From contig CAYYGL010000178.1 in NCBI GenBank assembly GCA_964471235.1, forward strand, positions 1-10,159: 10,159 nucleotides of DNA. Reading direction: 5' to 3'. The DNA comes from CAYYGL01 sp964471235. Lineage in GTDB: Bacteria; Calditrichota; Calditrichia; RBG-13-44-9; J075. Positions 1 to 6,498 of the stretch are shown here, in pieces (position 1 is the first letter of the stretch; each line of letters starts with the position of its first letter). The notes beneath the pieces were generated by a model, which was given only the letters and a program-made list of their open reading frames with translations, was not told the DNA's origin and made no database searches. The translations under genes and the position numbers were made by a program.

Positions 1-232
1 AATCCGCTTGAACAGTAACCTTTTTATCGGGATCCTGCCGGTTGCCATGGATAATGGCATTGTTGACCAACTCCGTCACCGCAATGGCAATATTATCGCT
101 CTGGTCTTCATTCAACCCGGCTTTTTTACTGATCATGATGCAGAAGTTTTCTACCTTGGGTAAATTGGTAAAATCGCTGGAAATGACTAACGTGTCGGAA
201 GCGGTTTTTATGGCAGGCGTTTTTTTGGACAT
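1..232 (-). CDS. RsbW/SpoIIAB-like anti-sigma regulatory factor (ATP-binding, partial)
   Basis: This is the N-terminal 77 codons of a protein that runs off the left edge of the window. The translation contains AVTELVNNAIIHGN (about residues 52-65), the N-box of GHKL/HATPase_c_2 proteins: the Glu acts in catalysis and the Asn binds Mg-ATP. Before it comes the usual short strand-helix lead of RsbW-type serine kinases, including the LPKVENFCIMISKKAGL stretch. Proteins of this family bind a sigma factor or phosphorylate an STAS-domain antagonist in general stress or developmental switches. Neither partner is visible here, so the target is unknown. The ATG at 232 was chosen because an in-frame stop lies 12 bases upstream; the Shine-Dalgarno is poor. 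The gene diverges from the APC permease. The family call is firm, the exact role is not. Confidence 0.8.
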   Translation of the reverse strand, partial: MSKKTPAIKTASDTLVISSDFTNLPKVENFCIMISKKAGLNEDQSDNIAIAVTELVNNAIIHGNRQDPDKKVTVQAD

Positions 233-265
233 CGGCTTCGCTTATATTTCGGTTAAATTTATATT

Positions 266-294
266 AATATAGAAAAAAGATAAAAATGAATCAA
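266..294 (-). promoter_or_regulatory. Candidate sigma-70-type promoter for the anti-sigma factor gene
   Basis: On the minus strand a TTGATT -35 element (294-289) is followed after exactly 17 bases by a TATATT -10 element (271-266). The start codon is about 34 bases further on. The region is very AT-rich and lies between divergent genes, so it may also carry the plus-strand promoter of the permease, but no equally good pair was found on that strand. The match is by eye only. Confidence 0.4.
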
Positions 295-324
295 TGACTA
301 TTTTGTCGGTCACCGGAGAAAAGA

Positions 325-1710
325 ATGAACCATCCCTCTCGCTTAGTTCGCTCGTTAACCCGCTTTGATGCGACGGCAATGATTGTCGGTAATATGATTG
401 GCATCGGCATTTTTACCACCACCGGGTATAACGCCCAATACCTGGATGCGCCAATGGGATTATTCATGATCTGGATACTAGGCGCCATATACGCTTTTTG
501 CGGCGCCTTAACCTATGCGGAACTATCCACCCGTTTTCCCCATTCCGGGGGAGATTATCTTTTTCTGACCCACGCTTACCATCCCTTAACCGGCTTCCTG
601 TTCGGCTGGTCCACTTTCACGGTCACCTACCCGGGGTCAATTGCTGCCATCGCCATCGGGTTTGCATATTATTTTTTACAGTTGTTGCCCCCGGGCATAA
701 AGGAGTGGGCAGTGCCCCTCCCCCTCACCGGTATGGAAATCCCGATCATCAAATTGATTGCGATAGGAATTACGTTTGTTTTAACCTGGCTGAACAGCCG
801 GGGCATCCGCAGCGGCGCCGGGTTCCAGAATGTGGTGGTCTCCCTGGGGATTTTGGTGCTAATTGGATTTGTTGTCGTGGGAATTTCCTCTCCACAGGGA
901 GATTGGAGCCACTTCCGACCATTTTTACCCGTTTCCTTTGATTTTCCCCACCTCTCCCGCTGGGGAGTGGCGCTGGTGGGGGTCTTGTTTGCCTATTCCG
1001 GATGGACAGTGCTGGTTTACATCGCCGGGGAGGTAACAGAGCCTCGCAAAAATATTCCCTTTGCCATGGCAATCGCAGTAACCCTGGTAGGGGTGCTCTA
1101 CCTGTTGGTAAACATGGTGTATCTCTATACCCAGCCCTTATCGCAAATGTCCGGGGATGTGGAAATCGGGTACATCACCATGAAGCTTTTGTTCGGAACC
1201 CGTGCCGGGATAATCTTCTCGCTGATGATCCTGATAATGGTGCTGAGCACCCTGAATTCCACCATCCTCTCCGGGGCAAGAATTTATTATGCCATGGCAA
1301 CACAAGGGCGCTTTTTTTCCCGCGCAGCCGAAATTGACCCGGTTCATCACGTTCCCTCAAATTCTCTCTGGCTCCAATTCTGGTGGTCGGTGCTTCTGAT
1401 TTTACTGGGAACTTTTGATCAAATTCTTACCTATACCGTTTTTGTGATCGTGTTGTTCTCCTTTTTAGCCGGTATCGCCTTGTTTGTCCTGCGGCGTCGG
1501 AATCCGGGCGATGAAAGCGTTTACCGCTCCTGGGGATACCCGGTAATCACGATTCTTTATCTCATCATTTCACTCTGGTTAATGGTGAATACCCTGTACC
1601 ACCGTCCCATAGAATCGTTATTCGGTGTGGGAATTGTTCTGGTAGGAATTCCATTTTATTACTGGTGGGAAAAAAGGGAGAAGATTAAAAGATTAAAGGT
1701 TAAAGATTAA
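325..1710 (+). CDS. APC-superfamily amino-acid permease
   Basis: This 461-residue integral membrane protein has about 12 hydrophobic segments, the normal size for the amino acid-polyamine-organocation family. Transmembrane segment 1 carries the unwound GIGIF motif (residues 26-30), which in APC carriers contacts the substrate's amino and carboxyl groups. YAELSTRFPHSGGDY (64-78) is the conserved end of segment 2 and start of segment 3. FAYSGW (222-227) followed by AGEVTEPRKNIP is the segment 6 signature and the loop after it. It most likely carries amino acids across the inner membrane by proton symport or exchange; the substrate cannot be read from the sequence. The start is supported by GGAG at 315-318, six bases before the ATG. 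The highly charged C-terminal tail (EKREKIKRLKVKD) is partly encoded by a tandem repeat. It converges on clpS with only 31 bases between the stop codons and no clear terminator. Confidence 0.9.
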   Translation: MNHPSRLVRSLTRFDATAMIVGNMIGIGIFTTTGYNAQYLDAPMGLFMIWILGAIYAFCGALTYAELSTRFPHSGGDYLFLTHAYHPLTGFLFGWSTFTVTYPGSIAAIAIGFAYYFLQLLPPGIKEWAVPLPLTGMEIPIIKLIAIGITFVLTWLNSRGIRSGAGFQNVVVSLGILVLIGFVVVGISSPQGDWSHFRPFLPVSFDFPHLSRWGVALVGVLFAYSGWTVLVYIAGEVTEPRKNIPFAMAIAVTLVGVLYLLVNMVYLYTQPLSQMSGDVEIGYITMKLLFGTRAGIIFSLMILIMVLSTLNSTILSGARIYYAMATQGRFFSRAAEIDPVHHVPSNSLWLQFWWSVLLILLGTFDQILTYTVFVIVLFSFLAGIALFVLRRRNPGDESVYRSWGYPVITILYLIISLWLMVNTLYHRPIESLFGVGIVLVGIPFYYWWEKREKIKRLKVKD

Positions 1711-1718
1711 AGATTAAA
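1683..1718 (+). repeat. Short tandem repeat, GATTAAA-type units
   Basis: Five near-identical units follow one another: GATTAAAA, GATTAAAG, GTTAAA, GATTAAA and GATTAAA. The array spans the last codons and the stop codon of the APC permease and continues into the short spacer before the convergent clpS gene. Loss or gain of a unit would change the length or reading frame of the permease tail. Confidence 0.8.
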
Positions 1719-1741
1719 GTTGAGGGAGGGTTGATTACGGT

Positions 1742-2089
1742 TTATTCTGCCGGTTCAATAATGGCAGACATGGAGCCCTGGCAATGGGGCAGCCGCCAAT
1801 CGGGACCATAGGAATGAATTTGATCCCGTTTCAGTTCCGCCCGCTCTTTGTGGGTGGTGCATACAATCACCCTGCCAGTGGTATCCACCTCAACCGCCAT
1901 CCGGAAAGCGGTGGCGGTGCTGTGACCGAAAATGTCTCCCAGCATCTCAATTACATACGCATAGGTATGATCATCGTCGTCCAATAACACCACATGATAC
2001 ATCGGGGTGGTCATGGGTTTTTCGAAAGCTTTACCCCGGGATTTCTTTTTCACATCCGGCGGTGCAATGGTTTCCGCAGCGAATGACAT
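1742..2089 (-). CDS. clpS: ClpS-family Clp protease adaptor (N-degron recognin)
   Basis: This 115-residue protein is a ClpS adaptor, which delivers substrates bearing destabilising N-terminal residues to the ClpA/ClpC-ClpP protease in the cytoplasm. The family core runs from YHVVLLDDDD (31-40) through YVIEML (45-50), the FGHSTATAFRMAVEVD helix region and GRVIVCTT (72-79), to the ERAELKRDQIHSYG helix (82-95). A flexible N-terminal extension of about 28 residues precedes the core, as ClpS requires. The C-terminus ends in GSMSAIIEPAE, a tail I recall from Planctomycete-type ClpS. Aligned by eye with E. coli ClpS, Asn34 becomes Asp37, the Met40 gatekeeper becomes Tyr43 and His66 becomes Glu67, so N-degron choice may differ. 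AGGAGG lies seven bases before the ATG. No clpA or clpP gene is adjacent. Confidence 0.88.
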   Translation of the reverse strand: MSFAAETIAPPDVKKKSRGKAFEKPMTTPMYHVVLLDDDDHTYAYVIEMLGDIFGHSTATAFRMAVEVDTTGRVIVCTTHKERAELKRDQIHSYGPDWRLPHCQGSMSAIIEPAE

Positions 2090-2127
2090 CCGGCAACCTC
2101 CTCGAACGATTTGCTTGTTTCCTCAAA

Positions 2128-2155
2128 AATATATAAATTTGTTTGAATTAGCAAA
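2128..2155 (-). promoter_or_regulatory. Candidate promoter for clpS
   Basis: On the minus strand TTTGCT (2155-2150) and TATATT (2133-2128) are separated by 16 bases, and the clpS start codon is about 38 bases downstream. The -10 element is good and the -35 element is weak. The surrounding spacer between clpS and the ThDP enzyme is AT-rich, as a promoter region would be. I found no convincing plus-strand pair. Confidence 0.3.
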
Positions 2156-2317
2156 AGAAAAGAATGGGGATGAGAAGCATTCGAAAAGTGGATTGATGAG
2201 AGAAAACGTGTTTCCTGGTGAGCAAAAGAGAATGAACGCGGCGCATGAATGACCATTACCCCCTACCTGTTTTACCAACAATTCGTTTATGGGATTTACA
2301 TCTGCTCAGGAGAGATC

Positions 2318-4045
2318 GTGCACGGCGGTGATTTGGTTGCAACAGTAATTCAGGCACAGGATGTTCAATTTGTATTTACCCTGTGCGGCGGTCACATCTC
2401 GCCGATTCTGGTGGGCTGCAAAACACGGGGGATCCGGGTGGTAGATGTGCGTCATGAAGCGAATGCGGTGTTTGCCGCGGATGCGGTTGCCCGGCTGAGC
2501 GGCATTCCCGGGGTTGCCATTGTTACCGCCGGTCCCGGGGTAACCAATACAATCACCGCGATGAAAAATGCCCAACTGGCGCAATCGCCGGTGGTGTTGA
2601 TTGGGGGTGCGGCAGCCACCGCTTTAAAGGGACGGGGCGCCTTGCAGGATATCGACCAGATGGTGTTGATGAAACCTCATGTAAAATGGGCGAAAGGAGT
2701 ACGCAGAGTAAACGAATTGGTTCCAACACTGGAACAGGCATTTTTTGAGGCACAAAAGGAGGTGCCGGGACCGGTCTTCGTGGAAATTCCGGTGGATTTA
2801 CTGTACGATGAATCCCTGGTAAAAGGATGGTATGGCGGGAAATCCGGCGGTGGGAAATCTCTCCCGGAACGGATGCTGGGATGGTATCTCAATCGTCATG
2901 TGCAGCGTCTTTTTGCCGGGGTGGATTGGCAAGCCGCTCCATCACTCATCAAAGTGTCCCCCCCAACGCCCCAGGCTCACCGGGTGGAAGCGGCGGTAAA
3001 AAGAATTGAGCAGGCGAAGACCCCCCTGTTAGTCGTGGGGAGCCAGGCGGTATCGGAATCATCACGGGTGAATCAAATTGCGGAAGCTGTTAACCGGCTG
3101 GGCATTCCGGTCTATTTATCCGGGATGGCGCGGGGGCTGATGGGGAACGATCACCCCCTTCACATGCGCCACCAGCGTCGCCGGGCGTTAAAAGAAGCGG
3201 ATGTGGTAATTCTTGCCGGCGTGCCCAATGATTTCCGGCTGGATTACGGGCGCCATATCCGGCGGAGCGCTTTTCTGATCTCTGCCAATCGCAGCCGCCG
3301 GGAGATGCGGTTAAATCGCCGCCCCAATCTGGGAATCCACGGGGATGCCGGAATTTTCCTTACCCTCCTGGCGCAACATCTGACAGCTCCTTCCCGCTGG
3401 CAGCAATGGATTGAGCATTTGCGGGAACAAGATCAGGAACGGGAGAACGAAATCAACCGACAGGCTGAGGAGATTACCGGGCGAATTAACCCGCTCTGGT
3501 TTTGCCGCGAACTGGAAAGTCAATTGGATGGAAACAGCATTTTAGTGGCAGACGGGGGTGACTTTGTTTCCACCGCCTCTTATATTGTAAAGCCCCGTGC
3601 CCCCCTGTCCTGGTTAGACCCGGGAGTATTCGGAACCCTGGGAGTGGGCGCCGGGTTTGCCCTGGGAGCCAAACTGTGCCGCCCGGATGCAGAGGTTTGG
3701 ATCCTGTATGGCGACGGTTCCGTGGCATACAGCCTGGCAGAATTTGACACCTTCATCCGGCATAACATCCCGGTGATTGCCGTGGTGGGCAACGATGCCG
3801 GATGGACCCAAATTGCCCGGGAACAGGTGGAAATCCTCAAGGATGATGTGGGAACCGTATTGCGATTCGCAGACTACCATATCGCTGCAAAAGGGTTTGG
3901 CGGAGAGGGGATTGTGCTAACCGATTCGGGGCAAATTACATCCGCGCTCCGGCAGGCAAAACAGATTGCCCGGAACGGAAAACCGGTTCTGGTGAATGTG
4001 CATTTCGGGAAAACCGGGTTTCGGAAAGGCTCCATCTCCATGTAG
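2318..4045 (+). CDS. ILVBL/HACL2-like thiamine-diphosphate enzyme, probable 2-hydroxyacyl-CoA lyase
   Basis: This 575-residue enzyme has the three-domain fold of acetolactate synthase-type ThDP enzymes. From memory it matches human ILVBL (HACL2) along its whole length: GGHISPILV, RHEANAVFAADAVARLSG, GPVFVEIPVDLLY, GMARGLMG, GVGAGFALGAKLCRPDAEVW and VGNDAGWTQI all have near-identical counterparts there. Glu47 is the expected glutamate that activates the cofactor. GDG (465-467) through GND (491-493) is the Mg-ThDP binding motif. HACL2 cleaves 2-hydroxyacyl-CoA to a one-carbon-shorter aldehyde and formyl-CoA, and the acyl-CoA synthetase downstream fits such a role. The GTG at 2318 was chosen because AGGAG lies five bases upstream and homology begins there. 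An in-frame ATG at 2249 would add 23 residues but has no ribosome-binding site. No membrane anchor is seen, unlike the human protein. A more generic acetolactate synthase-like activity remains possible. Confidence 0.85.
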   Translation: MHGGDLVATVIQAQDVQFVFTLCGGHISPILVGCKTRGIRVVDVRHEANAVFAADAVARLSGIPGVAIVTAGPGVTNTITAMKNAQLAQSPVVLIGGAAATALKGRGALQDIDQMVLMKPHVKWAKGVRRVNELVPTLEQAFFEAQKEVPGPVFVEIPVDLLYDESLVKGWYGGKSGGGKSLPERMLGWYLNRHVQRLFAGVDWQAAPSLIKVSPPTPQAHRVEAAVKRIEQAKTPLLVVGSQAVSESSRVNQIAEAVNRLGIPVYLSGMARGLMGNDHPLHMRHQRRRALKEADVVILAGVPNDFRLDYGRHIRRSAFLISANRSRREMRLNRRPNLGIHGDAGIFLTLLAQHLTAPSRWQQWIEHLREQDQERENEINRQAEEITGRINPLWFCRELESQLDGNSILVADGGDFVSTASYIVKPRAPLSWLDPGVFGTLGVGAGFALGAKLCRPDAEVWILYGDGSVAYSLAEFDTFIRHNIPVIAVVGNDAGWTQIAREQVEILKDDVGTVLRFADYHIAAKGFGGEGIVLTDSGQITSALRQAKQIARNGKPVLVNVHFGKTGFRKGSISM

Positions 4046-4172
4046 AAAAGTAAACGGGGGATGAGTAAAAGAGTGGGAATGGGTAGTGGGAGGGCTTCGG
4101 AAGTGAGCAAGACAGCCGCAACACGGTTACAGGGTGAGCAAGTGGGAAGACCGTTTTCGGAGGAGAAATCAC

Positions 4173-4218
4173 AATACGGATTTATTCATTACTCGTCTCT
4201 CATCACGGATTTCGTATT
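4173..4218. repeat. Short inverted and direct repeats upstream of the acyl-CoA synthetase
   Basis: In the 223-base spacer between the ThDP enzyme and the acyl-CoA synthetase, AATACG (4173-4178) and CGTATT (4213-4218) form a six-base inverted repeat. The octamer ACGGATTT also occurs twice, at 4176-4183 and 4205-4212. This could be an operator or a weak mRNA structure, but repeats this short can arise by chance. The first part of the spacer (4046-4110) is purine-rich, with many GGG runs, and shows no open frame with coding character. Confidence 0.25.
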
Positions 4219-4268
4219 ACATTTTAACATTTTCGTTAATCCAACAGACCTAAACAAAAGGGGGAATC

Positions 4269-6062
4269 ATGGAATTTCGGGATTATCAAAATGTGCATCA
4301 ACTCATCCAAGAAACCGTTGAACAATGCCCGGAATCTCCGGCGTTTCGATGGTTTACCGACGGGGAGGCATTACAGACCATCACCTGGAAGGAATTCGAT
4401 GACCAATTGCGAAACTGCGCCAAAAGCCTGATTGCCCTTGGGGTGGAGCATGGCGATAAGGTCAATATCCTCAGTTATACCTGCTATAAGTGGGTATTAA
4501 CGGATATGGCTGTGATGAGCATTGGTGCGGTGACGGTGGGGATATACCAAACCCTGCTGCCCAAAGACTGTGCTTACATCATCAATCACAGCGATGCGGT
4601 GCTGGTTTTTGTAGAAAACCAGGAGCAGTTGAACAAGGTGCTGGAAGTTCGGGAAAAGCTGGGCAACATCCGTAAAGTAATTGTATTTGAGGGCAACTCA
4701 TCGGATGATGATTGGGTGCTCACTTTTGACGAGTTTATGCAATTGGGTGCGAACATCCCCAACAGCGAATTTGACCGCCGGGTTCAACAGGTAACGCCGC
4801 AGGATGTTGCCGGAATTGTCTATACCTCCGGCACCACCGGCATACCGAAAGGTGCGGTACTCACCCACGACAACATCACCTTTACCACCCAATCCGTTCA
4901 TGCCTGCATGGATGCTGTGGAAGGGGAAGATACATTTCTGTTTCTCCCCCTGGCGCATGTTTACGCCCGTCTCTGTGTTTATGTATCGGTGAAAGAAGGC
5001 GCCGCGCTTACCGTTGCCCGAAGTATGGATACCCTGGCATCTGACATCAAACTTGCCCGTCCCCATTGGTTTGCCAGCGTGCCAAGAGTGTATGAAAAGA
5101 TATATGCCGCGGTCATCGGAAAGGCGGAAGCAAAAGGAGGATTGGCATTAAAAATCTTTCGCTGGGCAACCAATGTGGGGAATACGGTGAGTGATTATAA
5201 ATTAGAAAAGAAGCCCCTGCCACTTTCATTGAAATTGAAATACCAACTGGCAAACCGGCTGGTATTTCACAAAATTCAACAAGCATTGGGCGGCAGGGTG
5301 AGATGGTGCATCAGTGGAGCTGCACCGCTCAGTCCTCAAATTGCCAAATTTTTTCATGCTGCGGGAATCCTGATTCTGGAAGGCATTGGGATGACGGAAG
5401 ACACCTCCTTTACCAACGTGAACCGGGTGGATAATTACCGGTTCGGATGGGTTGGACAGCCCGGCCCTGGGATTGAACAAAAAGTAGGGGAAGACGGGGA
5501 GCTAATGTACCGGGGTCGCAATGTGATGAAGGAGTATTACAAGATGCCGGAAGAAACGGCAGCTACCATCACCAAAGATGGCTGGCTAAAGACCGGCGAC
5601 CTGGGAGAGATTGATGAGGAAGGATTTGTGCGCATTACCGGGCGAAAAAAAGATTTGATCATCACCGCCGGCGGAAAAAATATTGCCCCGGCTGCCATAG
5701 AAGGGGCCCTGGGAACATCCAAATATATTAACCAGGTGTGTGTGATTGGCGACCGGCGAAAATACCTCACGGCATTAGTCACCCTGGACGAGCCCAATGT
5801 TTCGGATTATGCCCGCGAGCAGGGAATTGAGTTTGATTCTTTCGATGAGCTGATGAAACACCCTGCCATTGTTCAACTCATTAACAATGTGGTGGAGGAA
5901 AAGAACAAGGAGCTTGCCTCTTTTGAGAGCATCAAAAAAGTGACCATTGTACCCGAGTTTACCATCGACAACGATATGCTAACACCGACCCTGAAATTAA
6001 AAAAGAACGTTATTATCAAAACATACCAGAAAGAAATTGATGCCATGTATCCCGCTGATTAA
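4269..6062 (+). CDS. Long-chain acyl-CoA synthetase (AMP-forming)
   Basis: This 597-residue member of the ANL adenylating superfamily has the length and motifs of bacterial FAA1/FadD15-type long-chain fatty acid-CoA ligases. YTSGTTGIPKGA (185-196) is the ATP phosphate-binding loop. GMTED (374-378) is the adenine-site motif, TGDLGEID begins at 442 with the ribose-binding Asp444, and GRKKDLI (458-464) is the hinge to the mobile C-terminal domain. GGKNIAP (468-474) follows, and the C-terminal LTPTLKLKKN segment carries the lysines used in adenylation. It activates a free fatty acid to acyl-CoA with ATP, probably at the inner face of the membrane. AGGGGG four bases before the ATG supports the start. 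It lies 223 bases after the ILVBL-like lyase on the same strand, which suggests it supplies or recycles acyl-CoA for that enzyme. Chain-length preference is not readable. Confidence 0.92.
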   Translation: MEFRDYQNVHQLIQETVEQCPESPAFRWFTDGEALQTITWKEFDDQLRNCAKSLIALGVEHGDKVNILSYTCYKWVLTDMAVMSIGAVTVGIYQTLLPKDCAYIINHSDAVLVFVENQEQLNKVLEVREKLGNIRKVIVFEGNSSDDDWVLTFDEFMQLGANIPNSEFDRRVQQVTPQDVAGIVYTSGTTGIPKGAVLTHDNITFTTQSVHACMDAVEGEDTFLFLPLAHVYARLCVYVSVKEGAALTVARSMDTLASDIKLARPHWFASVPRVYEKIYAAVIGKAEAKGGLALKIFRWATNVGNTVSDYKLEKKPLPLSLKLKYQLANRLVFHKIQQALGGRVRWCISGAAPLSPQIAKFFHAAGILILEGIGMTEDTSFTNVNRVDNYRFGWVGQPGPGIEQKVGEDGELMYRGRNVMKEYYKMPEETAATITKDGWLKTGDLGEIDEEGFVRITGRKKDLIITAGGKNIAPAAIEGALGTSKYINQVCVIGDRRKYLTALVTLDEPNVSDYAREQGIEFDSFDELMKHPAIVQLINNVVEEKNKELASFESIKKVTIVPEFTIDNDMLTPTLKLKKNVIIKTYQKEIDAMYPAD

Positions 6063-6162
6063 CCGAAACAATGAGGGGAGATTTTCATGTTGCGCTAATC
6101 TTCACTTTCTATTATATTCTTGCGTAGTTATATAGTAATGCTAATAAATGTCACTGTTTTCC

Positions 6163-6177
6163 GGCGGCGCTTCCGCC
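6163..6177. repeat. GC-rich hairpin GGCGG/CCGCC
   Basis: GGCGG (6163-6167) and CCGCC (6173-6177) form a five-base GC stem with a CGCTT loop. GTTTT (6156-6160) and AAAAC (6182-6186) can extend it after a small internal loop. It is the first stem after the acyl-CoA synthetase, about 100 bases past the stop. There is no T-run directly after it on either strand, so it is not a classical intrinsic terminator. Confidence 0.45.
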
Positions 6178-6186
6178 AATCAAAAC

Positions 6187-6252
6187 TTTAAACAGGTTTT
6201 CTTCCTCTACAAACGCTTTTCGGGTGTTCACGCCCTGAAAAATCCTGTTAAA
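6187..6252. repeat. Nested inverted repeat with AACAGG/CCTGTT outer arms
   Basis: The outer arms are TTTAAACAGG (6187-6196) and CCTGTTAAA (6244-6252), complementary except for one extra A. Inside them a second hairpin is formed by TTTTC+GGGTG (6217-6226) and CGCCC+GAAAA (6231-6241), ten base pairs with a single bulged T and a TTCA loop. The inner hairpin has T- and A-runs in its own stem, so it could work as a terminator on the minus strand or as an RNA structure on either strand. Confidence 0.5.
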
Positions 6253-6289
6253 AATTATTACCTTTTATTAACCTCATTGTGACATCGTC

Positions 6290-6353
6290 GAAGCAATCGT
6301 TTTTCAGTTGAAGCTTTATCCGGGTTTTGTTGTATTGGTATCCCGATTGCTTC
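6290..6353. repeat. Perfect 10-base inverted repeat GAAGCAATCG/CGATTGCTTC
   Basis: GAAGCAATCG (6290-6299) is the exact reverse complement of CGATTGCTTC (6344-6353), with 44 bases between. The enclosed sequence can add a small CGGG/CCCG pairing next to the right arm. A perfect ten-base match at this distance is unlikely by chance in a spacer of this size. It may be an RNA stem or a split binding site for a dimeric regulator. Confidence 0.55.
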
Positions 6354-6362
6354 CATGATCAA

Positions 6363-6403
6363 CCTGTTATGCTACCGGTTATTTTCCGGTTTTGACAAAC
6401 AGG
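6363..6403. repeat. Second nested hairpin with CCTGTT/AACAGG outer arms
   Basis: CCTGTT (6363-6368) pairs with AACAGG (6398-6403). Inside, ACCGG (6374-6378) pairs with CCGGT (6386-6390) around a TTATTTT loop. The outer hexamers are the same as those bounding the hairpin at 6187-6252, in the opposite order. The right arm overlaps the spacing region just behind the TTGACA hexamer at 6392-6397, so protein binding or RNA folding here could affect initiation of the sulfur transcript. Confidence 0.45.
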
Positions 6404-6498
6404 AATAAAAGATACCTATTGGCAAAACCCGGCAGATGCAGTTTGAATTCGGTTGGTAGCGTGAAGCTGTATCTGTTCATTTCATAAAGGAGATAGTT

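Larger units (their letters stand above)
6063..6498. other. Gene-free, hairpin-rich spacer upstream of the sulfur gene cluster
   Basis: These 436 bases contain no open frame with coding character, no recognisable tRNA and no known riboswitch consensus that I can see. They hold at least four inverted repeats, listed separately, and a perfect TTGACA hexamer at 6392-6397. No good -10 element follows that hexamer at 16-18 bases. The last 30 bases lead into a strong ribosome-binding site (AAGGAG, 6487-6492) for the persulfide dioxygenase. The stretch probably includes the end of the acyl-CoA synthetase transcript and a promoter or structured leader for the sulfur genes. Confidence 0.6.

Noticed and set aside
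42..272. A 76-residue plus-strand open frame at the left edge.
   Set aside because: It lies opposite the anti-sigma factor, whose N-box is clear on the minus strand, and it matches no family I recognise.
498..1072. Open frames on both strands inside the permease gene.
   Set aside because: They are Pro/Arg/His-rich shadows of the APC coding sequence and have no convincing ribosome-binding sites.
2249..4045. Biosynthetic acetolactate synthase large subunit (IlvB).
   Set aside because: The motifs match ILVBL/HACL2 more closely than IlvB, no IlvN regulatory subunit or other branched-chain gene is adjacent, and an acyl-CoA synthetase follows.
4061..4321. An 86-residue open frame in the spacer before the acyl-CoA synthetase.
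   Set aside because: It overlaps the synthetase start in another frame, has low-complexity composition at its beginning and shows no family resemblance.
6217..6241. Intrinsic terminator for the acyl-CoA synthetase.
   Set aside because: The hairpin is followed by A-rich, not T-rich, sequence on the plus strand and lies about 155 bases past the stop codon, so it was kept as an inverted repeat only.
6392..6420. Full sigma-70 promoter for the persulfide dioxygenase.
   Set aside because: TTGACA is perfect, but the hexamers at 16-18 bases spacing match the -10 consensus in at most three positions; a different sigma factor or promoter type cannot be judged from this.
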